Source: Citrus sinensis (Eukaryota > Streptophyta > Magnoliopsida > Sapindales > Rutaceae). Taken from it: 64,000 nt of DNA. The position numbers and the translations under genes were made by a program. Positions 34,226-45,777 of the stretch are shown here, piece by piece. Below the pieces are notes generated by a model that saw only the letters and a list, made by a program, of their open reading frames with translations, did no database searches and was not told the origin of the DNA. Each line of letters starts with the position of its first letter. Within the stretch, counting starts at the first letter, position 1. The stretch is taken from the NCBI RefSeq assembly GCF_022201045.2, contig NC_068556.1:22487501-22551500 (forward strand). The letters run 5' to 3'.

Positions 34226-37200
34226 CTACAAATTGCCAAACAAGGATCGACGTATGGATGTTGCAAAATGACCAACCTTTTGAGGGTGGAGGACCACCAA
34301 GCATACCCCAAAACAAACAGCAGCCATTGCTATTACAGTTACCGTTGGCAGAGAACTCAAGACTCTGCCAGAGAAAATGGGACTACATGATTTTCTTGGC
34401 AATTCCTTGATAAGGTTCACATTCATAACAACCTCTCTGTTCAAAAGTGGCACTACTTCGCACCTATCAACAGTTGCTGAACCCATCACTGCACCTATCT
34501 TATCGTTTGATCTTAAATCCTGTAAATGACATGACAATAAAATCACTGAAGGGTAGAAATCGATGTCAGTTTATGAAGCTGTACGAGAAGATAAAACTAG
34601 TTGATTTCCAAACATGAAAGAAACTAGATTATTAAAGATTTTAACTGCTGAAATGCTACCCCCCCCCCCCCCCCCCCCCCAAAAAAAGGAGAGAGAGAGA
34701 AACTTGAAACAACCCAATGTAGTATTTTCACATCACTCATTTCACAAGCAAATGGCATCATTTTATCATCTAGTCCAAAAGTGGGTGTAAAAGTAGCATT
34801 TTCGTAAATTGCCTATCCCTAAACAAAACTAAAACAGGGAATCAGGATATTATGAGTAAATAGACAGTGTGTGTAATAATCTCGATGATCTACTATAGTT
34901 TTGTGAATGTCCATGTAGCAGGAAGAAAGAAAACCTTCAACAAAATTATACAAGCTTGAATTTTTAAAAAAATTTCCCCTGTTTATGATGGTACATAAAC
35001 ATGAACCAAACCCCCCTAGTCCCCTACTCAACTAAAATGAGCCGGATCTGAATTCCAAACTTCTTGTACAACCCCAAGAGGTCTTAACAATAGAGCCAAC
35101 TACTATTCCACAAAATTTTACTATTTAATAAGTATAGAAATGAAAAATAAAGAATGAAAATCTGGACAGTAATAACAGCAAGCTTCTTAAAGTGGCACTC
35201 CTTTGTTAATCAATGCAAGAATAATTCAATTCCAAAAAGATGAAGAATGACTGCCTACAAAACAGTATTAACACCATCACTAGAATTTACTTTCACACCA
35301 GAAGGCAGAAGCTGTTTTAGCAAAACTTCAAGACGCCAACATTAGGAAACATGTTATACAACAATGTACCATTTCCATTGTGTCAGACTAGCAATATCAT
35401 CACTAGATGGGTTAAGAATGTTCCTGTGTAATATTTATAAGCAAGAAAAAAGAATCCATGGCAGATAAGCAAAAGGTTGCGAATACTTCAAAGTCCATGT
35501 CAAGAAAACTGAATTAGGAAAATTTAAGTCCTCACCTGCTTGGTGCTAGGAACAAGTGAGTTGGCTTGCAAGCAGCTTTGAGAGCTGCTTATCATTTTCG
35601 GCACAATGTTCCCAGAGTGCTGCATTGGGCCTTCGTCTTTCTTAACTTTTTGACAAAGAATCCCTCTCGCATAATCCATATACTTAAGTAACAGCCCCAT
35701 GTCAGAGTCACTGATGCCATTAACTGCAGTGTTTGACTCAATGTTATTCATCATAATCTTCATATTTTGCAACATTTTCTCCAAAATGGTGGTTGACTCA
35801 TTGTATATCAGAAAACGCAATAGTTGATTAAATCTCTGAACTTCAGAAGACGATATAGTTTGTCGAAAACTTTCTGATGCTGGTGCCTTTAGTAGCCATG
35901 CTATGTCTACAAGAAGTTCAGTTAATGCTTTTTGTCTCCATGCAGAAACCTCACACAGGTCAGACAGCAAACCACTAGCCATAAACTGAGATCTCTTAGA
36001 AAAGAAAGATGCTTCAAATCTTTGCTGTATTATCTTTATTTCAGAACAAGTCCCTTTGTCCCCAATCAGTACAGGTATAAAGTTTGATAAACCAGACTCA
36101 TTCTCAACCTGTTCAGCGGATTGTTAAGATTAATGAATCAAAAACAACCATTATCACGTTACACTATCATATATCAGTACCAATCCACTGCTTATCATAA
36201 TATGTTTACATTTCATAGCAGATCATAAAATTCACATGAAGCAATTGTTCAATTAAACTTCTGGCTGCATAATAACAGAACAACTCTAATCAATAGATCA
36301 ACTAGGTGGACAGGCAACCAAATAACATTAATGCAGAGAGGTATCATGAATTATTTGTATGTGCCTCTTTTTCATACCAGTTTCTCTTTCTTCTATCATA
36401 TTTATTCAATAAAAAAATAAATAGTACTAGACTGCCATGCATTCAAGAGATTCTGTTACCAAGAGATACTAATTCATGGGTATGTTAAATGGTTTGGCTA
36501 GCCATATCATACAGACAAAGCAACAAAAGAATGCAAGATTTATCAAACAGCTCATCAAATTAATCTGGCACCTAAAAAATTATGCAAGGAAAACATAAAA
36601 GTTGAAAATTAAAAACGTACAGAAGCAGTATAGATACATATACTGGTATTAGAAAATCATATACAATCTTACGTGCAGTTATATATCTCAGAGTAAATTT
36701 CCTAATCAGAAGCTGCAGAACATCACAATTATTACAAACTGAGCCCATCACAGGACCATGCCAACAAGGCAATCACCTCCACAAAAGAATATAAACAGAC
36801 TTTTGATTACAAATTTTCAAAATACTTACTTCAATAAATGCAGGACCAAAGAGATTTGCTTCAATGTGAGGAACATTTATCTTGTAAAACTGATGTTCAA
36901 GAGCAAGTGATTCCCCTTCACTTCCACCAAGTGGAGATACAATACAATAATCATGAGGCAGATACTTTCCAGCAAATGATATAAGAAACCTGTAATCATG
37001 GCCATCTTTATAGATCCTCACATTATATAGTTCAAAAATTAGAGCTGGCAAAATTTGACACGACCCGATTACCCGACACGAACACGACATAAAAAAATGG
37101 GTATGGGTCGTCAAATTTAACACGATTATTAAATGGGTCGGGTCCGGGTCAACACGATTTTTTTCCGTGTCGGGTTAGGGTTAAAATTCTTGACCCATTT

Positions 37201-40200
37201 ACCCGATCAATGACCCAATTATATTTTCTATTTTAAAATAATTTACATATTCTTATAATTACAACTCAAATATTAGAGATGATTTTCTTTTTTTATTCTT
37301 TAAAAGGGTGAATATAAACACTGTGTTTTATTTATAAAATTTTACATACATTTAGAGTTTCACTAGTGTAAATGTGTAAAAATTGATAGACATGTATATT
37401 TTATAATATTGATATATAATATTATATATATATATTATTAAAACCTCAATAGTGTAAATGTGTAATATATTGGTAGATATGTATATTTTATAATATCGAT
37501 AAATTATGTGTAACTATTTTATGTAACTTTTGTTCAATATATAGATATTAAACGGGTTATTGGGTAACCCGATTATTTTCCGTGTCGGGTTTGGGTCTCA
37601 ATATTTTGACACGATTATTAAATGGGTCGGGTTTGGATCGACCTAAATTTGACACGACACGAAGCTGACACGACACGAACACGACCCGATGACCCGTTTT
37701 GCCAGCTCTATAAAAAATACAGCAAGAACACAAATGAAATATAAAACAACATAATTAAGAATCACTAAAAATAAACATAGCGACAAAGATCCCACATATA
37801 GTCCCCAATGAAACAACATATGAGCCATACATTAATCACAATTTCAAATATATAAATCATTACAAAGAACTATTAAAATATGAGGGCTAAATAAACTAAA
37901 AATGATTACTATAGCCATTATATAATTGCCAACTAAATACTTGACAGAGCATCAGTGAATCAACTAGGATCCAACATAAAATGTAACAGAAAACACTCGT
38001 AGTTTCTTAAGGCTAACTGTGACATACCGCAATTTGGGTTGTATTAAATTGCTTCCACAAGCAACAAACTCCAAGGGCTTGCCAGCCTCAAAACATGAAG
38101 GCTGAACATAGTGAAGCTTTGGGGCCTGCACCTTTACATCAACTTTCACCACAGAAGTTCCACCTACATTAATTAAAAAGGCCTGATCATGTTTAAAAGT
38201 TAAACACTGTTTTGTTCTGAAGCAGGAACTATCAGAAACTAAGAGTGCAGGAAATAGAATTCCTGAGAAGCAGTGACAAAAAGCTGCTTTATGCAAAGTA
38301 CTTGCAAACACACTATTTTGTAGAAACAAGTACAGGAATGGCAAAACCTTAAAGAAAGGGAAAAATAAAAAAGTAACAAGACTACATATCATATGATAAA
38401 TCAATTGTGAACCTTAAGCATCATTAATTTAATCATCATTAAATTACCTTTAACATGGAAAATCATGTTGTTTAGATGAACAAACATGGAACCTCTTCCA
38501 GATAACATGCTTGCAGTTCCAGGTTCAACAACAAAATTGTGCACATATCTTATAGGATCTTCATATAACTGCTCGATGAAACCATGACAAAATGTTATTA
38601 AACGGTGTAACAAATGACAACATAAAGATGCAAAAAATTATGTATAAGGCTTGCAATCATCCTTAAAATTGAACAGTGGTGGATATTCAGACATCATAAT
38701 ATCATTATAGAATGACCAAATAACAGGAGTTTTAGATGACTAAATCATGCCTCCTACAGACAAGCAGCTGATGAAGGAGGAAAAAAAAGGAAGTAACATC
38801 TATAGATAAAAATCAACTCTGCATAAACTGCTACAATCCGTCATAAGACCATCGTGTGTATACACAACAACAATAATTAAATTACAATCCAAAGACTAAT
38901 AAAATTACAATCCCAGAAGGAAGGCATATAAAGCATCAGTTAAACCATTACCTTTGCCCACATAATCTTAGGCATTGCAATGAATACAGTCAAGATTGTA
39001 CATCCAGGGCGGATATACCCCTCCAACTCAACTGGCATACTGGCCAACCAGTGGAATATCTGCAAATACATTCAGCAATGTGTTAGAAATTCCTAATACT
39101 CAATGCTACAAAACCCCTTTATTCCTTGCAATACTAAACTGTAGTAATGATTCTTTAAGTACTTGGTGCCGAAGTCTTCTTGGAAATTCCGCTGGATTCC
39201 AATCATATAGCTTGAACGAGATTCGACCTGTTGGACACTATAACAATAGACACAATTAATAATAAATCACAAGCATGGGAGCTCACATCAACATCATCGA
39301 AAAACAGTTGTCAGGACCCACCAAAGACGAATAAGAACTCTTATTGTCACAATTGGAAGGTGAAAGTGAAGCTTTAGAGTCATCTTTTCCTCTTTCCGTC
39401 CGGATTTCACCAGAAGCAACAGCGGAAATTCCACTATCACTGTTGACATTCTGTGTATTGGGAGCTGAGTTAAGGGCGGAAACAAGGCCATCTTCGGACT
39501 CCAAAAATGCTTCTTGATCAGTTATCTGACTACTCAAGCATAAACTATCTGCAATTAATTCATTATATCAGTCAATAGAACAATTTTCAAAGAAAGGAAA
39601 GATAACTGTGCTGCTCCCACCTTAAAAACCAAAAGTATATTTAAAAAAAAAAGTGATTATTGCACAATCTGCATTAGGTCAAAAGTTAAGATACCTTTTC
39701 CTGAATCATCATCGCAAATAATATCCTCACAGCGTGAGGCCCCTGGAGGTTCGCTGTCTACAGCACCTTTAGAATCTACAGATTTTCTACGCCGTCTATT
39801 GTTGTGGCGCTCCAATTTTCTTCGGCAACTTCTTTTACCTTCATCAAAATCAGATAATAAATGAAACCTGCAAAACAATTGCCAAACAAACCATCAGTTA
39901 AGAAAGATAACAACAAACCATCTGTCAACTTCCAACCAACCAAAATGACACACAGTACTGCCACTCGAGAATCAACGATGCAATAACACTTCAGTGGTAA
40001 CTCCCAGTAATTTGATTTCAAATCATTACATACATTACAGTCTACATAAATTGAAACAACCACATTGTCATATTCACACAATTGCAAAGCAAAAGACTAT
40101 AATCAAAATCCTTAACCTACTTCATAAAGAGGAACCAAATGCAAATGAATGGCATTTGATATGCATAAGTTTAATTAACAGGTTATAACCCCAACCTTTG

Positions 40201-41116
40201 GCCTGAATACAGGAAGACAAATAGTTTCAAAATTCATCAAAAGCCTCCCACAGGAAGGCAACCAAAAACTAAGAAAGTATCTAAAATTTCAGAAGAGGTT
40301 TTCAACAAATTTAAGGAAGTTCATGAAAGGCCTATGATAAAAAATGCAAAATCACTCAAGTCACTAACTTCCAGCCAGCACGACCTAAAATTTACTCCCT
40401 AGAAGTCCAAAACCAAATGACAAGATTTCAAACCTTCAACGTCGAATTGATATACACATAAAAAATTGCATACTTTCAGTTCAATTAAATTTCCAATGCC
40501 TCGCATTAACAACATGTTGACAATAATCAAGTACAATACATATATATGAAGTTCACAATTACATGAAAAAAAAGTTTGAACTTTACTTGCCACACTGTTG
40601 ACAATATCTCTTGCTCTCTCCATCGAGCAAAACGGTAGAAGCGTTTGCGCATCGAAGACAGACCCTATGCCTTTTATGATATCCTTTAAGCTCACTAATA
40701 TCTGCCTCACACCCCGGCACCTGACACCTTGCCTTCCCTTGCCCGTGGCCCGCCCGCACCGTTCTGGCCCGCTTCTTCCCCGGCAGCCCCGCCTCCTGCT
40801 CCTCGAGCATCTCGTCAAGCTCTGGACACGCGCAAGGGATCCGACCAGCCAAAAAGTTGGAACACGTCAGCCTCGGATCGCGCTTCCTCACCCGCTCCAA
40901 ATTGTTGACAACCGGAGGCTCCGGCTGCGGCTCGAGCAAGGGGTTTAATTCCAATTGAGCGGGATCTAGAGGGAGATTGAAATGATCGTCTGTGGTGAAG
41001 TCCAGGAGATCGCTCCAGTCCCAGAGTGCTGACGCGGACGGGTCCGCCTCCGTCACCATCGCCGGATGCACCTCCATCTCCGGGATTCTCGGCCGCTCAA
41101 CGCCGTCTCGTTCCAT
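34226..41116 (-). CDS. SPL7: SBP-box transcription factor SPL7 (copper homeostasis regulator)
   Basis: Ten coding exons: 40587-41116, 39695-39867, 39322-39548, 39163-39237, 38952-39059, 38448-38568, 38028-38163, 36830-36989, 35536-36108, 34226-34519. All junctions are GT/AG and in frame, giving 798 aa. An acidic N-terminal region (WDWSDLLDF) precedes [20 protein letters not shown], typical of the SPL7 subgroup. The SBP domain follows: [63 protein letters not shown], with its two zinc sites and basic NLS. An intron splits the domain after CQQCG, as usual for SBP genes. The long C-terminal region contains [36 protein letters not shown] and, near the end, a hydrophobic helix [19 protein letters not shown]7 activates copper-deficiency genes through GTAC elements. 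Intron 7 carries a hAT element. Confidence 0.95.
34661..34687. repeat. Long C homopolymer followed by A run in SPL7 intron 9
   Basis: About 20 consecutive C residues followed by an A run and a short GA repeat. Similar homopolymers lie at about 28946 (G), 43605 and 43677 (G) and 47056 (C). Length calls in such tracts are unreliable. Confidence 0.8.
37040..37710. mobile_element. hAT-type non-autonomous element in SPL7 intron 7
   Basis: 671 bp with terminal inverted repeats tagagctggcaaaa / ttttgccagctcta. The 8-bp flanks tcaaaaat (37032-37039) and taaaaaat (37711-37718) are a target duplication with one mismatch, as expected for hAT. Subterminal blocks are rich in cgacacgaacacgac and gggtcgggt words, likely former transposase-binding repeats; the middle is AT-rich. 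No ORF. It lies between SPL7 exons 7 and 8 and does not touch either splice site. Confidence 0.88.
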
Positions 41117-43531
41117 TTCTTTTGGAGTCTTAATATTAAAAATAATAACAAAAATAATATTCTTAAAGTAGCTTCAAAGTTCAAACTTCAAAGAGTTGGT
41201 TTGGCCAACCAACGACGGAGGTTAGCATCGTTAGGTGATGACTCCATTCATTTTATTTTTCACTGTTTTTTAATCTCCAAGTCATTTTATTTTATTTTAT
41301 TTTCTCCCTTTTATTCTAACCATTACCTTTTTCTTTTCTTTCTTTTCATTCTTAAAACAATTTTTCAAAGTAAAGGAACATCCAAACCATCAAATTTTAT
41401 TCTAATTGACGGATAGCCCCTTAATGTTTCTTGAATGTACAACTGGACTCCTACAACCCTCACCAATATTATTGTACTATGTACATAATAAAGGCTAACA
41501 ATTTTTGATACAACCCATTTAGGTTAGCCAAAATTGATATTATTATTATTAGTGAGTCGTTTCTATTACTTATTTAATAAGATTTGATTTTAGAGTTTTT
41601 GAGACAATAATTCATTTATGCCATGACCAACAATTCTTTGTCTAACAAAAATATGTTTTAGTTTATATATTTTAAATAAAATTTATTAGAGTTTATGAAA
41701 GTAGCACTACAAAAATTATAGAAAATACATGAAAAACATGTTGAGCATGTGAATTTGAAAAAAAATTATTATTAAAGTCATGCTAAATAAACGACACAAT
41801 AATAGACAAGTCGAGTTACTTTAATAAGTTGATATGTCGTCCAAATAAATTGAATTTGTTAACAAAAATTAATTTGGATGTCTAATTTTTAAATATAGGA
41901 TTTAATTAGCTGTTCAAAATAGTGACAGGCTTGTCTTTTCTTTTTTCTTGTTTCAAAATTGAACATTATTTCAGTTCAAATAGGTCTTAATCATGTCAAA
42001 ATGACTGAATACTCGTAGAGTGTTAACCCACGTGCTATGTCAAACTTCAATACATAGTAAGGGTACTTTAGACACTTTAATAGGGTAGGGGACCTGAATT
42101 GAGAATACTAAGAAAAATATAGACATTAATGATAAACTCCTATCCTTTTTTTATTTAAATTCGTTTACTTGTTACATCAAAAGCCCAAAAAATGGCGTGT
42201 TAGAAAACTGAGGCGAGTGCAAGGTGGCGACATGGAGAAAGGGGGGGGCCACGCGCAGATGGGGACACGCGTTGGATGCGGTGGGGTTAAGTGGGGCCGC
42301 GTGTGGAGGAGGCGAGTGGGGATTGGTCGATGGCGAATCGTTGGTAAAGGAAATGATAAATTGTGGTGACGACATGTCATCCGCGATAATAATGATTGAT
42401 ACTTTGGCTAAAATTAGACATCGTTTTAGTGGCCTTTCGAGTCGCCAAAAAGCCCTGATTCGGATCCCCAGACGAGAGTCTACGCTGCATTGCTGATTTG
42501 CTGCGACAGTGCGACGTCTCGGATCTGCGAAGCTTTTCCAGTATAAAGTAACTTTTTATATTTATGCAATACTAAAAAGTGCCCCTAAAAAAGTTTGTTT
42601 TTTTTCTCTGTTGAGAGAAAAAAAGAGTAAAACGAAACACTTTCTAAGATTTTAAACGAAATATTTTCGACATGTGTAGGGATCGATATTTAAAATCATT
42701 TGTAGTTTATGTAGATTACCCCAAACGGATAATTGGGGTGTGTAATTCGCTGCTATAATAGAAGTTTTGTTAATTAGTTTGTAATAAATGTTGATTTATC
42801 AAAATACTATTATCCTACATCGGTTGGGAAAGAAAATAAAAATTAGTATATTGTGACAGAATTAATTTTAAAGTTGTAACAAATGTTTAAATTTGTATTA
42901 AAGTGATTAGTTTTAGAGTAATGCTAAGCATCTTAATATGAACCCCCCTAAGTTACATGCACGCCCACTCACTATTCATGTGAGAGATTTATAAGTTACA
43001 TGCATGTAATTTAGTATTAACCTCTTAATATTTAAGCACCAAGTTAACCACTCGGCAGTCACTCTCTCACAAGTGTGAGGAATTCGAATCCCCATAGATG
43101 CATTGTGGGGTTTGATTTAAAATTTATTCCTCAAACCTTGAGTAAATGTTAAAATCTAGACATTGCTATTTGATATAAACCTATCTCAATAATTGTATAA
43201 TTGTAAACATCATAAGCAATAATCTCATTAAAAAAAATACCAACTTAAGTCCCAACACGATATGACATTCATTTATTGGAAGATTATTCATTCCCTCCTC
43301 ATGAGGGGTTGGCTCATTGCTTGATCTTTATTTTATTTTATTAAGAACATCATCCCCCTCCCTTGGATTAGTACTGGAACGTATCCCTCAAAAGTTCGGT
43401 GTGAAATTTGAATGAGATATTTTTTTTTTAAATTCAAACTAGTAATTTAAGTTAGTCAAACTATAAAGTAGAGAAGAATATACTTTGAATCTTAATCTTA
43501 AAAGTATTTTATCAAAATAATGATATTAAAT
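41117..43531. other. Intergenic: SPL7 upstream region, GC-rich island, family B repeat
   Basis: SPL7 promoter side (41117 to about 41400), then AT-rich spacer. A sharp G-rich, CpG-containing island lies at about 42220-42330; overlapping ORFs on both strands there reflect base composition and show no domain. 43150-43290 resembles the family B repeat at 44965-45235 (shared aataattgtataatt and tatgacattcatttattgga). Confidence 0.5.
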
Positions 43532-43700
43532 TTAGTTGTGTATACGCTTCCGGGGAACAATATGGTACTCAATTCCATTCCATACACAAATGGGGTGGGG
43601 GGGGGGGGGGGGAGGGGGAGTAAAAAAAACATTAGTTGTGTATACGCTTCCGGGGAACAATATGGTACACAAATGGGGGGGGGGGGGGGGGTAAAAAAAA
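43532..43700. repeat. 100-bp direct duplication with poly-G tracts
   Basis: The word ttagttgtgtatacgcttcc starts at 43532 and again at 43632, exactly 100 bp apart. In both copies it continues ggggaacaatatggtac and leads to a poly-G tract and then taaaaaaaac. The first copy has an extra segment (tcaattccattccat) before the G tract. Confidence 0.85.
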
Positions 43701-43936
43701 CAGACCCCCTACGGTAGCTCTTGGAATCTTGAATATGATGCTACCAAAACCAATAATTGTAGCAATTCACACATGTCTCTTCCTCATCAATCGGTACTAG
43801 TTGATGAGAAATCGAAATGAAAAAGAAAAAAGAGAAAAGGAGAGCAGTAGGCATGAAATTCTACCATTTTATTTTGCCCCAGTTTAACAGAAACGGCGAG
43901 ATATATTGATATTTTTTTTATTGGATTTGGATCCGT

Positions 43937-44010
43937 CGGGATTGACGGGGCTCGAACCCACAGCTTCCGCCTTGACAGGGCGGTGCTCTGACCAATTGAA
44001 CTACAATTCG
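43937..44010 (-). tRNA. trnD-GUC: Plastid-derived tRNA-Asp(GUC)-like sequence, degraded
   Basis: The core shows TTCAATTGGTCAGAGCACC, the anticodon region CCTGTCAAGG (GUC) and a GGTTCGAGCC T-arm with one change in the arm. The 5' acceptor strand (CGAATTG) no longer pairs fully with the 3' strand (CAATCCC), so it is unlikely to fold as a functional tRNA. Part of the NUPT. Confidence 0.85.
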
Positions 44011-44472
44011 GGGGTGGTAAAATGTACTGAATACCTATTTTTATGATTTCATTCAAACAATTTCATTTATATTTAGATAAAAATCGACGTTGGAACAGAG
44101 ACGTAAGTGATATATTAATATACACAAGGATATACACTTTTGTTAGAGCGGCACGGATTCCTTTCGTTATTGCCAAATCGATTGATAATTCATTTTTCAA
44201 TGTCCCCAATGAAAAAAAAAAGTCTTTTTTTGCATTACTTTATTCTTTTCATTATATTTTATGCTTTTCGATTTCATGACCCGGATATGAATCTAGATCA
44301 TTATTAGCAAGATCAGAATTTATGGGAACAAATAAATGGAGCAAACAAAACAATTAAATAACAGTAAGGATTTATCGGAGAATTTGACTCTTTTTATTCT
44401 TGAGTCTTTTGTATTTTGCATTTCTGGAAAACAAAGGGGGTTATATCATTTCCTGGTGGATCAGTGAATTAT

Positions 44473-44556
44473 TGGGCCGAGCTGGATTTAAACCAGCGTA
44501 GACATATTGCCAACGAATTTACAGTACGTCCCCATTAACCGCTCGGGCATCGACCC
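44473..44556 (-). tRNA. trnY-GUA: Plastid-derived tRNA-Tyr(GUA)-like sequence
   Basis: 84 nt with GGGTCGATGCCCGAGCGG at the 5' end, a long variable arm (TTGGCAATATGTCTACGC) as in type II tRNAs, and CTGGTTTAAATCCAGC as T-arm with the TTCAAAT loop changed to TTTAAAT. The anticodon stem has ACTGTAAATT (GUA) with a changed base just before it. Bacterial-type plastid origin; expression in the nucleus not expected. Confidence 0.85.
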
Positions 44557-44616
44557 AGGAAGAATAAAGTCTAGGCTTATTTATAATCCACGATCAACTT
44601 CCTTTCGTAGTACCCT

Positions 44617-44689
44617 ATCCCCAGGGGAAGTCGAATCCCCGCTGCCTTCCTTGAAAGAGAGATGTCCTAAACCGCTAGATGATGGGGGC
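44617..44689 (-). tRNA. trnE-UUC: Plastid-derived tRNA-Glu(UUC)-like sequence
   Basis: 73 nt: GCCCCCATCATCTAGCGGTT at the 5' end, the anticodon loop CTTTCAAGG (UUC) and GGGGATTCGACTTCCCC T-arm. The acceptor stem has one mispair near the end. Plastid trnE also primes tetrapyrrole synthesis in its native genome, but this nuclear copy is most likely inert. Confidence 0.85.
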
Positions 44690-44964
44690 ATACTTGCCCG
44701 ACTGCCATTATACTTAGTATGAACAGTTTTTTGAAATTGTCAATATAATGGAATGAGATGACTAACTATGAATGATCTTTGCACATTTTCTGATCCTATA
44801 CCAATAGTATTTTTTTATTCATCCATCAATCACTCATTCTAATCGTCATTATATTCTAAAAATCAAAATCTATTATAAAAATTGCTATAAAGAAAATAAT
44901 AAAAATAGGACAAAAGACGAAAGCAGGGGTCTCTTTTGATAATAGTATTTTTGCTAATGATATT

Positions 44965-45235
44965 TTTTAAAATTTGGGCAGCGCTATATGAGATTTGATG
45001 TAAACTTATCATAATAATTGTATAATTATAAATACCATGAGCAGTAGTCTCATAAAAAAAAAACAACTTGAGTCATAAATCCTAATGGATATGACATTCA
45101 TTTATTGGATGATGGTTAAATAATTTTATAAATTATAAAATTTATCATTCAATAAATAAGTGACACATGACATCAGGACTCAATGTACATAATGACTTAC
45201 ATTTTTTTTTCAATCCCTAATAACATCTTGATCTT
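44965..45235. repeat. Family B repeat with central palindrome
   Basis: Contains aataattgtataattataa, then tatgacattcatttattgga and the inverse tcattcaataaataagtga about 40 bp later, forming an AT-rich hairpin. Copies at 43150-43290 and about 19800-20000. The two copies at 43.2 and 45.0 kb lie on either side of the NUPT. Confidence 0.55.
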
Positions 45236-45656
45236 CAAACACTTTAAATCAAGTTAGCTAATCATAAATGCAATATAACATTCATTGATTAAAATAATAA
45301 CCAAATAATTGGCAATCGAGATGTATTTTTCTCACATGAAATATTTTAAATGTAATTTAGCCGAAGCCATAATACTAACACTTTGAAAATAAAAATTATT
45401 GTAAATAAGAATCAAGTGAGATTTCTTTCAATAATACACGTATACACACACACGCACACATATTTATATATACACATACATACATATTTTGGAGCCACCA
45501 TGAAATTATGGTGGCACGAGGCAAGGAAAAGCACTTTATCCAACTGTGTAAAAAAAAAAAAGAAGAATGAAGTTTAAACTTTAAACCAACCCAAGTTCCC
45601 AACAGCCAAACACGCCTTTAACCAAGTACTCAGGGAGAGTGCGCTGCGCTGGTGCA

Positions 45657-45662
45657 TATAAA
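45657..45662 (+). promoter_or_regulatory. TATA box of SCL28
   Basis: TATAAA 121 bp upstream of the ATG at 45778, followed by a pyrimidine-rich leader (ctctccctccaaaactttc) in which transcription probably starts. Confidence 0.5.
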
Positions 45663-45777
45663 CTAAAACTAGATCTCTAATTTCATCTCTCCCTCCAAAA
45701 CTTTCGAAATCTCTCTGCAATTAGGGTTAGGGTTTTAAAATCTTCTTCCTCTAGTCTATACTAACAAATCAAAGGCT

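Larger units (their letters stand above)
43785..44955. other. Plastid DNA insertion (NUPT) carrying trnD, trnY and trnE
   Basis: Three tRNA-like sequences on the minus strand, in the order trnE-trnY-trnD reading along that strand, match the plastid trnD-GUC/trnY-GUA/trnE-UUC cluster in order, orientation and spacing. The spacers look plastid-like, whereas the flanks contain nuclear repeats. The tRNAs carry point changes, so the insertion is old enough to have mutated. End points are estimates. Confidence 0.85.

Noticed and set aside
34661-34690. C homopolymer and GA run as a regulatory element
   Set aside because: Simple-sequence tract inside an intron; length uncertain and no evidence of function.
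42169-42496. Overlapping ORFs on both strands in the GC-rich island
   Set aside because: Opposite-strand mirror ORFs explained by base composition; no domain.
43937-44689. Three tRNAs as functional nuclear tRNA genes
   Set aside because: They are plastid types in plastid order with mutated stems, best explained as inserted plastid DNA.
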